From Sphingopyxis lindanitolerans (lineage in GTDB: Bacteria > Pseudomonadota > Alphaproteobacteria > Sphingomonadales > Sphingomonadaceae): a stretch of 64,000 bases of DNA. Shown here one piece after another: positions 8,972-17,524 of this stretch. Location: assembly GCF_002993885.1 (NCBI RefSeq), contig NZ_CM009578.1, forward strand, positions 4,049,569-4,113,568, read 5' to 3'. Both the position numbers and the translations under genes were made by a program. The notes under the pieces were generated by a model. That model ran no database searches. It worked only from the letters and a program-made list of their open reading frames with translations, and had not been told where the DNA came from. Numbering within the stretch: the first letter of the stretch is position 1; each line of letters starts with the position of its first letter.

Positions 8972-9762
8972 AGCGCACCCATCTACCCCTGAACGCTCTG
9001 CGCGTTTTCGATGCCGCTGCCCGGCACCTGAGCTTCACGCGCGCCGCCGACGAACTGGCGGTGACCCCCGCCGCGGTAGGGCAGCAGATTCGCGCGCTCG
9101 AGGATATGCTCGGCGTCGTCCTGTTCCGCCGCACCCCCAAGGGCCTCGAACTGACCGGCGAAGCCGATGCCGGGCTCGACGCGCTGCGACAGGGTTTCCT
9201 CCAGTTCGAGGAATCGGTGCGCGCGATGCAGGCGGGGCAATCGTCACAGTCGCTGACGATCGCGGCGCCGCGCGACCTGACCGCCAAATGGCTCGCGCCA
9301 CGGCTCGCGCGCTATAGCCAGCAGGCGCCCGACGTGCGCTTCACGCTGGTTTCGGCCGACGGCGGGATCGATTTCACCGAAGCGAACCTCGACCTCGCGA
9401 TTTTCTGGACCGACGGCGCGGGCGAGCATGAGGGCGTTCAACTCGCCGAACCCGCGATGGTGACCGTCGCCGGCCCCGGCACCGGAAGCGACACGCGGAT
9501 CGCCTGGCCCGGCTGCCCGGTCGCCGACGGCGAGCCCGCGCTGCGGCTCGGCGACGCGGGGCTTGCGATCGACGCCGCCGCCAACGGGCTGGGCCAGGCC
9601 AATGTCCCGGCAATGCTGGCCGAGGCCGATATCGCGTCGGGCCGCGTCCGGCTGGTGCGCGAGGCGTTTCCGGTCAATCGCGGCTATTGGCTCGTCGCCC
9701 CGACGCCGCAATGGCGGCAGGCAAAGGTCAAGGCGCTGGTGGCCGCGCTGACGGCGGCATAG
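8968..9762 (+). CDS. LysR-family transcriptional regulator (GcvA-like)
   Basis: DNA-binding regulator of 264 aa. The winged helix-turn-helix occupies about residues 7-65 (LNALRVFDAAARHLSFTRAA...VGQQIRALEDMLGVVLFRR). A shortened periplasmic-binding-like effector domain follows (SLTIAAPRDLTAKWLAPRL). The N-terminal PLNALRVFDAAARHLSFT is characteristic of the GcvA/AmpR group. It is about 30 residues shorter than typical LysR proteins. It is translationally coupled to apaG (4-nt overlap) rather than divergent from a target, so its target is unclear. The gene ends just before a palindromic repeat. Confidence 0.88.
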   Translation: MKRTHLPLNALRVFDAAARHLSFTRAADELAVTPAAVGQQIRALEDMLGVVLFRRTPKGLELTGEADAGLDALRQGFLQFEESVRAMQAGQSSQSLTIAAPRDLTAKWLAPRLARYSQQAPDVRFTLVSADGGIDFTEANLDLAIFWTDGAGEHEGVQLAEPAMVTVAGPGTGSDTRIAWPGCPVADGEPALRLGDAGLAIDAAANGLGQANVPAMLAEADIASGRVRLVREAFPVNRGYWLVAPTPQWRQAKVKALVAALTAA

Positions 9763-9776
9763 TAACAAGCCGCGTG

Positions 9777-9860
9777 TCCCCGCGAAGGCGGGGGCCCATC
9801 TCCCACCAGTTCCATCTCGCGCCGTTCGGAGATGGCCCCCCGCCTTCGCGAGGGAACAGG
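9777..9860. repeat. Palindromic intergenic repeat, CGCGAAGGCGGG family, copy 2
   Basis: Arms CCCCGCGAAGGCGGGGGCCC and GGCCCCCCGCCTTCGCGAGG are inverted, with inner CATCTCC/GGAGATG arms around a 20-nt loop. It occupies nearly all of the gap between the convergent lysR and beta-lactamase-like genes and could terminate both. The 3' edge reads AACAGGGTGATTATTT, as in the copy at 56180. Confidence 0.8.
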
Positions 9861-9864
9861 GTGA

Positions 9865-11181
9865 TTATTTCGCCGCCAGCGCCAGCAGGCGGGTCACGAG
9901 GCCCGAAAACACCACCGTGTCGACATTGGCGTCGGCATTGTTCCAGCTTGCGGTGACGACGAACCACTTGCCATCGGCCTTGCGCTGACCGAGCAGGCTC
10001 ATCGACAGCACCCCATTTTCCGACCCGCCCTTATAGCCGAGATAGCGCCACGGTTCGGCCGCCACCGGCCCCAGGCCATTGTTGATCGCCATCGCCGCCA
10101 TCGCCGGTTCCGACCCGCGCTGCCTGAGGTCGATCATCAGCCGCGCGATATCGTCCGGCGACGCAAACCATTCAAGACTGTCGATAAAGCGCGGCCCCGC
10201 GGTGAAGCTGACGCCGTCAACATTGGAAAGAACCAGCCGATCGGCGTTACCATCGATCAGCTTGCGCTGCGCCGCATCGTCGCCTGCGACGAATTTTCCG
10301 CGCAGATCGGTGAAATTATTGCCCTTGAGCGCAAAAGCCTCGACCGTGGTCAGAAAGGGGATGGTACGCGACGGATCGCTGTTTCCCGCCGCGCGCATCC
10401 GCGCCTCGATCGCGTCGCGGCCGAGCAGGTGGATCAACGTGTCGGCGGCGCCATTGTCGCTGACCGAAATCATCCAGTTCGCCAGCGTCTGGAGCGTCAC
10501 CGGCGTATCCTTGGGCCAATTCGCGGTCGCGGCCGAGGAGAAACTGAGGTGCGAAAGCGGGACGACGTCGTTCCAGCGGCGCTTGCCGGCGGCAATTTGC
10601 GCCGCCAGCTCGTCGAGCACATAGAGTTTGAAGGCCGATCCGATCGCGAATTGCCTGTCCGCATGAGAAGCGGCGATCGAGCGGAGGGCGTCGCCATCGA
10701 CCTCGGCAACCAGAAAGCCGGTCACGCCAGGCAGGGCCGCGATGTCGCCCGAAACCCGCGCAAAACTGTCGTCCGCCATGGTGAAGCCGGTGATGCGAAG
10801 CCCCGCGACACGCTCGTCGGGCGGTGGCCCTGCATCGAGCAGCACCGTCGCAACCCCCTTTTCAAAGCGCAGTTGCAGCTTGCCCGAACGCCCATCGGCC
10901 GAATGCGCCCCCTCGACCGTGATCGCGCGGCCATATTGGGCGGTGATGCTCGCGGTCATCGCCTTGAACTGGGCTTCGGGCACCGCGGCCTGGAACGAGG
11001 GCGCAAAATAGGCGTCGAACGCCATGTTGCCATTGATAACATCGACGAGCTGCGCCACGCGGCGGTCGAAAGCGGTGGCGCCCTGCGGCGCAACGGTTTC
11101 GGGCGACGGCTGGTGGGCGAGCGCGAGCGGCGCGGGAAGGGCCAGCGTCGCGGCGAGCAGGGCGGTGCGCACGATCTTCAT
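9865..11181 (-). CDS. Secreted class A beta-lactamase-like serine hydrolase
   Basis: Predicted exported penicillin-recognising enzyme of 438 aa. A signal peptide (VRTALLAATLALPAPLALAH) is followed by a ~120-residue N-terminal domain and then a beta-lactamase fold. Catalytic motifs are present: SAFK (S182-K185, the SxxK nucleophile and base), SDN at 241-243 and KGG at 384-386 in place of KTG. No standard omega-loop ExxLN is obvious; the region reads PFLTTVEAFALKG, as in LpqF-type hydrolases, so true beta-lactam hydrolysis is uncertain. ATG 11181 follows AGGAGAT. It overlaps the membrane-protein gene by 4 nt and is third in a sigma factor operon. Confidence 0.85.
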   Translation of the reverse strand: MKIVRTALLAATLALPAPLALAHQPSPETVAPQGATAFDRRVAQLVDVINGNMAFDAYFAPSFQAAVPEAQFKAMTASITAQYGRAITVEGAHSADGRSGKLQLRFEKGVATVLLDAGPPPDERVAGLRITGFTMADDSFARVSGDIAALPGVTGFLVAEVDGDALRSIAASHADRQFAIGSAFKLYVLDELAAQIAAGKRRWNDVVPLSHLSFSSAATANWPKDTPVTLQTLANWMISVSDNGAADTLIHLLGRDAIEARMRAAGNSDPSRTIPFLTTVEAFALKGNNFTDLRGKFVAGDDAAQRKLIDGNADRLVLSNVDGVSFTAGPRFIDSLEWFASPDDIARLMIDLRQRGSEPAMAAMAINNGLGPVAAEPWRYLGYKGGSENGVLSMSLLGQRKADGKWFVVTASWNNADANVDTVVFSGLVTRLLALAAK

Positions 11182-11768
11182 TCGGGATCTCCTTGATAAT
11201 CGGCCGCGCGGTCGATCCGGTCGATCTGGGCGCGGAGTTTGACGGCGGCGCGCTGGTTGAGCAACCAGACGCCGAAAAACAGCAGCAGCGGCAAGGCGGC
11301 GAACGACAGGACACCCGGCAGGGTCGCCTTGCCGGCGGCGACGGCTTGCCCCGCCATGAAAACGAGCAGGCCGGGAAGCATCGGAGCAAGATACCAGCGG
11401 CCGACGCGGGCGAGCATATGTTCCTCGCGAACCAGGCGGGCGCGGTAAAAGGCGCGAACGTCGCTCGCCTCGACGCCGGGGTTGGAGCGTGAGGTGCGGC
11501 GGGCGAGTTGCCAGACCACGACCAATACACCGGCGATGGTCAGCAGGCTGCCGATCTTGAGCAGCGCTCCCGGCAGGACGATGGCATAAAATGCAAAAGC
11601 GAGAAGGACGACACCGGCGGCGATATATTCGACCCGGTTGCGGCGGCGGACGGCGTTGCCGAGCCGCGCGGCGCGGCGCTTGACCTCGTCGAGTGGGAGC
11701 GGCGCAAGCGTCGCGCCATCGCCCCGCCATAGGCCGTGCAGGCCTTTATCGTCGGGAAAATCGGTCAT
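11178..11768 (-). CDS. Membrane protein in sigma factor operon, possible anti-sigma
   Basis: Unrecognised 196-aa protein. After a ~45-residue cytoplasmic N-terminus (basic, VKRRAARLGNAVRRRNRVEY) there are two adjacent membrane helices (about 48-92), a ~45-residue charged segment, and two more helices (about 125-170). It sits between a sigma factor (4-nt overlap) and an exported hydrolase (4-nt overlap). That position is usual for an anti-sigma factor, but no zinc-binding HxxxCxxC motif is present. Function as anti-sigma is inference from position only. Confidence 0.6.
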   Translation of the reverse strand: MTDFPDDKGLHGLWRGDGATLAPLPLDEVKRRAARLGNAVRRRNRVEYIAAGVVLLAFAFYAIVLPGALLKIGSLLTIAGVLVVVWQLARRTSRSNPGVEASDVRAFYRARLVREEHMLARVGRWYLAPMLPGLLVFMAGQAVAAGKATLPGVLSFAALPLLLFFGVWLLNQRAAVKLRAQIDRIDRAADYQGDPE

Positions 11769-12283
11769 CGGGTTTCTCCTGCCGCCGCGAAGCGGCGTGT
11801 CAGCATGGCCTTGAAACGGTGGATCTTGGCGGCGGCGACGTCGGACGAAACGCCGGTGACGTCGGCGATTTCGGCGCCCGTGACCCCTTCGAGATAGAGC
11901 AATAATATCTGGCGGTCGGGTGGATCGAGCCGGTCGATGATCGACAGGATCAGCGCCATGGCCTGATCCTGTTCGGCGCGGTCGGATGGCGATGGCGCCT
12001 CATCGGCCCGTTCGATGGCCTCGATGCTCTCACCGCCGCGGAGGCGCTTGCGCGCAAGGACATAGGACGTCGCGCGATTGTGCGAGACGCGCCACACCCA
12101 GGTGCTGAGCGAACAGCGGCCGTCGAAGCCGGCGAAGCTCTGCCAGAGCGCCACCTGCAATTCCTGTTCGAGGTCGCGGCGAAGGTCGGGGTCGGCTTCA
12201 TAACCGCGTGCGAGGCGGGCAAGCGCGCCAGCATATTGCGCCATTGCTTCGGAAAAAAGCCTGTCCTGTTCGCTTTCGGTCAC
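11765..12283 (-). CDS. ECF-like RNA polymerase sigma-70 factor
   Basis: Group 4 sigma factor of ~172 aa with region 2 (DLEQELQVALWQSFAGFDGRCSLSTWVWRVSHNRATSY) and region 4 (LDPPDRQILLLYLEGVTGAEIADVTGVSSD), no region 1.1 or 3. The preferred start is the GTG at 12283, because CCGGAGGT sits 4 nt before it; an ATG at 12310 in the same frame lacks a ribosome site. First gene of a three-gene overlapping operon with the membrane protein and the serine hydrolase. It likely directs transcription of its own operon (common for ECF factors); no promoter motif could be confirmed in the 81 nt before parE. Confidence 0.85.
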   Translation of the reverse strand: MTESEQDRLFSEAMAQYAGALARLARGYEADPDLRRDLEQELQVALWQSFAGFDGRCSLSTWVWRVSHNRATSYVLARKRLRGGESIEAIERADEAPSPSDRAEQDQAMALILSIIDRLDPPDRQILLLYLEGVTGAEIADVTGVSSDVAAAKIHRFKAMLTRRFAAAGETR

Positions 12284-12364
12284 TCCGACCTCCGGAATTT
12301 CGTGTCGCATGATCGATTAGTCGGACCAGGCGCGAATTTCTGACGGAGGTGCGAAAATATATCC

Positions 12365-14344
12365 TCAGGCGTCGATCGCTGCCTCGTCGAGGGTCGCGGC
12401 ATTGGCCTGGATGAACTGGAAGCGATGCTCGGGATGCTTGCCCATCAGCCGGTCGACCAGATCCTTGACCCCTTGCCGCTCCTCATATTCCTGCGGCAGC
12501 GTGACCTTGAGCAGCGCGCGCGTCGCCGGGTCCATCGTCGTTTCCTTGAGCTGGTTCGGGTTCATCTCGCCGAGCCCCTTGAAGCGACCGACATCGACCT
12601 TCTTGCCTTTGAAAACCGTGGCTTCCAGTTCGGCGCGATGCGCGTCATCGCGGGCATAGGCCGATGTCGCGCCCGCGGTGAGGCGGTAAAGCGGCGGCTG
12701 GGCGAGATAGACATGCCCGGTCCGCACGATATCGGGCATTTCCTGAAAGAAGAAAGTCATCAGCAAGGTCGCGATATGCGCCCCGTCGACGTCGGCGTCG
12801 GTCATGATGACGATCTTGTCGTAGCGCAGGCGATCGGCGTCGCAATCCTTGCGCATCCCGCAGCCAAGCGCGAGCGCGAGGTCGGCGATTTCCTGGTTGG
12901 CGCGGATCTTGTCGGCGCTGGCGCTCGCAACATTGAGGATCTTGCCGCGGATCGGCAGGATCGCCTGCGTCTTGCGGTTGCGCGCCTGTTTGGCGCTGCC
13001 GCCCGCGCTGTCCCCTTCAACAATAAATAATTCAGTGCCTTCGGGGCCGTCATTGGCACAGTCTGTCAGTTTTCCCGGCAGGCGAAGCTTGCGTCCGCTG
13101 GTCGCGGTCTTGCGCTTGACCTCGCGCTCGGCCTTGCGTTTCAGCCGTTCGTCCATGCGTTCGAGGATCAGGCCGAGCAGCGCGCGGCCGCGGTCCATAT
13201 TGTCGGACAGATAATGGTCGAAATGGTCGCGCACCGCATTTTCGACGAGGCGCGCGGCCTCCGGGCTCGACAGGCGATCCTTGGTCTGGCTCTGAAACTG
13301 CGGGTCGCGGATGAAGACCGACAGCATCATCTCGCCGCCGTTGAACACGTCTTCCGCGGTGATCTGCGTCGCCTTCTTCTGGCCGATCAGTTCGCCGAAC
13401 GCCCGCAATCCCTTGGTCAGCGCCGCGCGCAGCCCCGCCTCATGGGTGCCGCCGGCAGGGGTGGGGATGGTGTTGCAATACCAGCTGTAACTGCCGTCGG
13501 ACCACAAGGGCCAGGCGATCGCCCATTCGGCGCGGCCCTGGTCGCCGGGGAAATCCTGGCGCCCGACAAAAGGCTCGGCCGTCGCGCATTCGCGGGTGCC
13601 GATCTGTTCCTTCAGATGGTCGGCCAGCCCGCCGGGAAACTGGAACACCGCTTCGGTCGGAGTGTCGTCACCGATCAGTTCGGCGGCGCATTTCCAGCGG
13701 ATTTCGACCCCCGCGAACAGATAAGCTTTCGAGCGCGCCATGCGATAGAGGCGCTGTGGGCGAAAGCGGCCGTGCTCGCCGAAAATCGCGGGATCAGGAA
13801 TGAAGGCGACGCTGGTGCCGCGCCGGTTCGGCGTCGGGCCCAGTTCTTCGAGCGGGCCCTGCGGCGCGCCTTGAGAAAAAATCTGCCGATACAATTGCTT
13901 GGAGCGCGCAACTTCGATGACGGTTTCAATCGACAGGGCATTGACGACGCTGACACCGACGCCGTGGAGACCGCCCGAGGTCGCATAGGCCTTGCCCTCG
14001 AACTTGCCCCCCGAATGGAGCATGGTCATGATGACTTCGAGCGCGGACTTGCCAGGAAATTTCGGGTGCGGATCGACGGGCATGCCGCGCCCGTTGTCGA
14101 TGACGGTCAGGCGATTGCCGACGTCGAGTTCGATCTCGATCCGTGTCGCATGGCCCGCGACCGCCTCATCCATGCTGTTGTCGATGACCTCGGCGGCGAG
14201 GTGGTGGAGCGCGCGCTCATCGGTGCCGCCGATATACATGCCGGGTCGGCGGCGCACCGGTTCCAGCCCTTCGAGCACCTCGATCTGCGAGGCGTCGTAG
14301 CTTTCGGTGGCGGACTGTTTGCTGTCGAACAAATCGTGACTCAT
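12365..14344 (-). CDS. parE: DNA topoisomerase IV subunit B
   Basis: ATPase subunit of topoisomerase IV, which decatenates daughter chromosomes together with ParC. The 659-aa product has the GHKL ATPase domain (EVIDNSMDEA, DNGRGMPV, GGLHGVGVSVVNALS), the transducer domain, and the TOPRIM domain with ELFIVEGDSAGGSAK and MTDADVDGAHI. It ends with the KGLGEMNPNQL segment. The HPKFPGKSALEVIMTMLHSGGKF stretch distinguishes ParE from the longer GyrB. ATG 14344 is chosen; the frame is open far upstream but is not conserved-looking. Divergent from the outer-membrane barrel gene, with a 171-nt gap. Confidence 0.95.
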   Translation of the reverse strand: MSHDLFDSKQSATESYDASQIEVLEGLEPVRRRPGMYIGGTDERALHHLAAEVIDNSMDEAVAGHATRIEIELDVGNRLTVIDNGRGMPVDPHPKFPGKSALEVIMTMLHSGGKFEGKAYATSGGLHGVGVSVVNALSIETVIEVARSKQLYRQIFSQGAPQGPLEELGPTPNRRGTSVAFIPDPAIFGEHGRFRPQRLYRMARSKAYLFAGVEIRWKCAAELIGDDTPTEAVFQFPGGLADHLKEQIGTRECATAEPFVGRQDFPGDQGRAEWAIAWPLWSDGSYSWYCNTIPTPAGGTHEAGLRAALTKGLRAFGELIGQKKATQITAEDVFNGGEMMLSVFIRDPQFQSQTKDRLSSPEAARLVENAVRDHFDHYLSDNMDRGRALLGLILERMDERLKRKAEREVKRKTATSGRKLRLPGKLTDCANDGPEGTELFIVEGDSAGGSAKQARNRKTQAILPIRGKILNVASASADKIRANQEIADLALALGCGMRKDCDADRLRYDKIVIMTDADVDGAHIATLLMTFFFQEMPDIVRTGHVYLAQPPLYRLTAGATSAYARDDAHRAELEATVFKGKKVDVGRFKGLGEMNPNQLKETTMDPATRALLKVTLPQEYEERQGVKDLVDRLMGKHPEHRFQFIQANAATLDEAAIDA

Positions 14345-14515
14345 GCCCTGGATATAGGAGGCAGCGAAGGCCGCTGGCAAGCGCGGTCTTTGCGCCAACG
14401 CGGCAGCACAGAGCACGGCTCGGCTCGTCCCGTTTTCGGCACAAGGACGAAACCCCGGCTCCTCCAGCGGGTTGGTCCGCAGACTGTAAAGTCGTTCAAA
14501 AAGTGGAGAAATAAC

Positions 14516-15364
14516 ATGAAATTCGCAGCTCTCCTCGCTGCTTCGGCAGCCACTCTGTTCACGGTTCCCGCAGCGGCGCAAGATGCGTCGGGCGGCGGCC
14601 GCGATACGGCGCGGGACTTCAACGGCCCCTATGTCTCGATCGGCGGCGGCGGCACCTTGCAAGGCAGCGATCGCGGCGAGACTCTCGTCTTCGATACCGA
14701 TCGCGACGGCAGCTATGGCGACCCGGTCAAGACGGTCGGCGGGACCGATGCGTTCGCGCCCGGTTTCTGCAACGGCGCCGCGACCGGCACGGCCAATGTC
14801 GGCTGCCGCAACGACAAGGACGGCCCCGAATATTTCGGGCGGCTCGGCTATGACCGGCGCATGGGCAATATCGTCATCGGCGCGCTGGTCGAGGGCGGCC
14901 GCAGCGAGGCCCGCGACAGCGTCAGCGGCTTTTCGACCACGCCCGCCGCCTACACGCTGAGCCGCGAAGCCGACTGGCAGGCGAGCGCACGGCTGCGCGC
15001 GGGTTATACGCCCGGCGGCGGCGCGCTCTTTTATGTGACGGGCGGTCCGGCCTATGCACGGCTCGACAACCGTTTCGTCACGACCAACACCGCCAACAGC
15101 TTCGCCGACAATGGCAAGACCAACGGCTGGGGCTATGCCGCGGGTGGCGGCGCCGAGATCATGGTCACCAACAGGATCGGGGTAGGTCTCGAATATCTCT
15201 ACACCGATCTCAAGGACAAGGATTATGTCGTGAACGTCGGGGCGGGAACCGCCAATCCCGCGACCAATCCGTTCCTGTTGAACGGCGGCGGGACCGACAT
15301 CCAGCGCAGCGATCCGCATTTCCGCACCCATAGCGTGCGCGGAACATTGAGCTTCCGCTTCTGA
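14516..15364 (+). CDS. Outer-membrane beta-barrel protein (OmpA/opacity-like)
   Basis: Predicted outer-membrane porin-like barrel, 282 aa. The signal peptide is MKFAALLAASAATLFTVPAAAQ with cleavage after AQ. The mature part is made of alternating short strands (GPYVSIGGGGTLQG, YFGRLGYDRRMGNIVIGALVEGG, ASARLRAGYTPGGGALFYVTGG) and ends in a C-terminal Phe (RGTLSFRF), the BAM recognition signal. Two cysteines sit in the first external loop. ATG 14516 follows GTGGAGAAATAAC. It ends at a clear terminator. Ligand unknown. Confidence 0.85.
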   Translation: MKFAALLAASAATLFTVPAAAQDASGGGRDTARDFNGPYVSIGGGGTLQGSDRGETLVFDTDRDGSYGDPVKTVGGTDAFAPGFCNGAATGTANVGCRNDKDGPEYFGRLGYDRRMGNIVIGALVEGGRSEARDSVSGFSTTPAAYTLSREADWQASARLRAGYTPGGGALFYVTGGPAYARLDNRFVTTNTANSFADNGKTNGWGYAAGGGAEIMVTNRIGVGLEYLYTDLKDKDYVVNVGAGTANPATNPFLLNGGGTDIQRSDPHFRTHSVRGTLSFRF

Positions 15365-15386
15365 CCTCTTGGGAAGCGGGCAGGGA

Positions 15387-15420
15387 GGCGCCGGGCCGAA
15401 GGGTCCGGCGCCTTTCTTCG
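15387..15420 (+). terminator. Intrinsic terminator of the outer-membrane barrel gene
   Basis: Stem GGCGCCGG (15387-15394) pairs perfectly with CCGGCGCC (15405-15412) around a 10-nt loop and is followed by TTTCTTCGTT. It is 22 nt after the stop codon and 2 nt before the end of the convergent thioesterase gene, so it may serve both. Confidence 0.8.
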
Positions 15421-15421
15421 T

Positions 15422-15826
15422 TCAGGCTTGGCGCTGACCGGCGGCCGGAATGATCGCGAAATTGCCGTTCGCGCTGCCGACGAGCCGCCCTTCCTGATAC
15501 AGGCGTGCGTCGATATTGGCGACGCGCTTGCCCCGATGCAAAACCTCGGCTTCGCAGGTCAGCAGGCCTTCGGTGATGCGGACATGATAGTTGAACTTGA
15601 TTTCCAGCGTCGCGCACCATTGATCGTCGGGCAGCAGGCTGGTCAGCGCGCCGCCCATCGCCGTGTCGGCAAGCGAATAGGCGACCCCGCCATGAGCGGC
15701 GCCTTGCGGATTGAAATGACGATCCCGAACGATATCGATCGCCATCTCGCAGCGACCGTCGCCGCGCTCGACCATCTGAAGGCCGAGCGCGCGCGCGAAC
15801 TGGAAATCCTGCTCAAAACCTCTCAA
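15422..15826 (-). CDS. PaaI-family thioesterase coupled to gcrA
   Basis: Hotdog-fold thioesterase of about 134 aa. The motif region reads RHFNPQGAAHGGVAYSLADTAMG, with the HGG and helix Asp of the PaaI group, then ATLEIKFNYHVRI. The start is a TTG at 15826 whose last bases overlap the gcrA stop (TTGA, 4 nt); this gives the family-length N-terminus MRGFEQDFQFARAL. Upstream in-frame sequence is only antisense or out-of-frame to gcrA. Co-transcription with gcrA is expected from the overlap. Substrate unknown. Confidence 0.85.
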   Translation of the reverse strand: MRGFEQDFQFARALGLQMVERGDGRCEMAIDIVRDRHFNPQGAAHGGVAYSLADTAMGGALTSLLPDDQWCATLEIKFNYHVRITEGLLTCEAEVLHRGKRVANIDARLYQEGRLVGSANGNFAIIPAAGQRQA

Positions 15827-16512
15827 CGGACGCGCGGCCCACCAAAGGGCGGGGGCGGGGGCGGACGCCGCGTGCCGCGCGGCAGTTGCGCCTGATAGGC
15901 GCGGCCGCAATGCTCGACGCAATAGGGAAAGCCCGGATTCACCGCCACGCCGCAAAAATGAAAGTCGGGCTCGCCCGGATGCCCCATCGGCCAGCGGCAG
16001 ATGCGGTCGTTGAGGTCAAGCAGGCTCGTCTTGCCGGCGATCTCGGGGCTGGGCTTCGCGGGCACCAGCCGGCGCGGCGGCGCGGGCGGGATCGGCGCCT
16101 GCTGGTCGCCCGGGCCTTGCCGGATAAAGCCGCCGGGGCCGATCGACACGATCCGCGGCGTGTCGGGCTTCGGCGGCGGCGCATCGGCGGCGTCGGCTTC
16201 AGTCGCGGGACGCGGTTCGGCCACCGGCTTCGCCTCGGTCCTCGGCGGGGCGGCCGGGCGCGAGAAAGCGGGCGCCGCCGCGCGCGGGGCGGCTGCGGGC
16301 GCGATCGGTTTCGGCGCGACCGGTTTGGGAGCCTTCGCCACCTTTTCGGTCGCCTTTACCGGCGACGGGCGGGATTTCAGGCCCAGGCGATGCGCCTTGC
16401 CGATCACCGCGTTGCGGCTGACGCCGCCCAGCTCGTCGGCGATCTGACTGGCGGTCAGGCCCTTTTCCCACATGTTGCGCAGTTGCTCGATGCGCTCATC
16501 GGTCCATGACAT
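15823..16512 (-). CDS. gcrA: Cell-cycle regulator GcrA
   Basis: Alphaproteobacterial master regulator that binds sigma70-RNA polymerase and activates promoters carrying methylated GANTC sites. The 229-aa product has the diagnostic N-terminal helix-turn-helix (MSWTDERIEQLRNMWEKG, ASQIADELGGVSRNAVIGKA) and the SRPSP linker. A low-complexity Ala/Pro/Lys middle follows. The C-terminal sigma-interacting domain contains DLNDRICRWPMGHPGEPDFHFCG and PYCVEHC. The Pro/Ala middle makes it longer than the Caulobacter protein (~170 aa). Identity is certain from the two conserved ends. Confidence 0.96.
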   Translation of the reverse strand: MSWTDERIEQLRNMWEKGLTASQIADELGGVSRNAVIGKAHRLGLKSRPSPVKATEKVAKAPKPVAPKPIAPAAAPRAAAPAFSRPAAPPRTEAKPVAEPRPATEADAADAPPPKPDTPRIVSIGPGGFIRQGPGDQQAPIPPAPPRRLVPAKPSPEIAGKTSLLDLNDRICRWPMGHPGEPDFHFCGVAVNPGFPYCVEHCGRAYQAQLPRGTRRPPPPPPFGGPRVR

Positions 16513-16623
16513 TCGTTCGTTCCTTGCTCATTCCACGCTGCTCGCCAGTCGGCGATCCCGAGGGACCGGCGCCGTCACTGCCCAGCTTGCGGTAAGATCG
16601 GGGAGGCGATAGGCGAGAACGCC

Positions 16624-17496
16624 ATGAACGACCAGCCCCAAATTTCGCATCCCGACTCGGCCAATTCCGCCGCGGTCCCGGCTTTCGCCGAACCCGGTGT
16701 CCCGCAAATCCGGACGCTCAACGTTCCGGCGATGCAGGCCCTATATGTCAAGGAGGTGCGGCGCTTTTTCAAGGTCCAGCTTCAAACAATCTGGGCCCCG
16801 GCGGTCACGACGCTGCTGTTTCTCGTCATCTTCACCGTCGCGCTCGGCGGGGCGGGGCGTACGGTCATCGGCGTTCCCTTCGCCGACTTCGTCGCGCCCG
16901 GCCTGATCATGATGGCGATGCTGCAGAATAGTTTCGCCAATTCCAGCTTTTCGCTGCTCGTCGGCAAGATCCAGGGCACGATCGTCGATTATCTGATGCC
17001 GCCGCTGGCGGTCGGCGAGTTGATCATCGCACTGATCGGCGCCGCGATCACGCGCGCGGTGCTCGTCGGGCTGGCGCTGTGGGTCGCGATGCTGTTGTGG
17101 CCCGGCGTCCATGTCGGCCCCGACCATCTGTGGGCGGTCGTGCTGTTCGGCCTGCTCGGCGCGATGATGCTGAGCTTCCTCGGCCTCATCACCTCGATCT
17201 GGGCCGAAAAGTTCGATCATGCCGCCGCGGTCACCAATTTCGTCGTGACGCCGCTCGCGCTGCTTTCGGGCACCTTCTATTCGGTCGACCGGCTCGCCCC
17301 CTGGTTCCAGGGCGTCGCGCACGGTAACCCCGTCTATTACGCGATCATGGGGTTTCGCTATGGCTTCATCGGCACCGTCGATTCGACGATCGCCCACCCG
17401 GTGCTGACCGCCGCGCTGGCCCTGATCGCGGTCAATGTCGTGCTCGGCGTGCTGACCTATCGCCTGCTCGCTTCGGGGTGGAAGCTGAAGGCCTGA
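16624..17496 (+). CDS. ABC-2 type transporter permease
   Basis: Inner-membrane permease of 290 aa with a ~45-residue cytoplasmic N-terminus and six predicted helices. It carries the ABC-2 signature region near LVGKIQGTIVDYLMPPLAVGE and TFYSVDRLAPWFQGVAHGNPVYYAIMGFRYGFIG. The family exports drugs, polysaccharides or lipids. No ATP-binding subunit is adjacent: gcrA is upstream and divergent, hspQ downstream and convergent. The partner ATPase must be elsewhere. Substrate unknown. Confidence 0.88.
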   Translation: MNDQPQISHPDSANSAAVPAFAEPGVPQIRTLNVPAMQALYVKEVRRFFKVQLQTIWAPAVTTLLFLVIFTVALGGAGRTVIGVPFADFVAPGLIMMAMLQNSFANSSFSLLVGKIQGTIVDYLMPPLAVGELIIALIGAAITRAVLVGLALWVAMLLWPGVHVGPDHLWAVVLFGLLGAMMLSFLGLITSIWAEKFDHAAAVTNFVVTPLALLSGTFYSVDRLAPWFQGVAHGNPVYYAIMGFRYGFIGTVDSTIAHPVLTAALALIAVNVVLGVLTYRLLASGWKLKA

Positions 17497-17524
17497 AGCC
17501 GGACTCTCGTTTCACTGACGTGGA

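Noticed and set aside
11182..11730. N-terminal extension of the beta-lactamase-like frame
   Set aside because: It is the other frame of the membrane-protein gene; the signal peptide and AGGAGAT site place the start at 11181.
13214..14515. Upstream extension of the outer-membrane barrel frame, antisense to parE
   Set aside because: The barrel protein has a clear signal peptide and ribosome site at 14516; the upstream part is the parE antisense frame.
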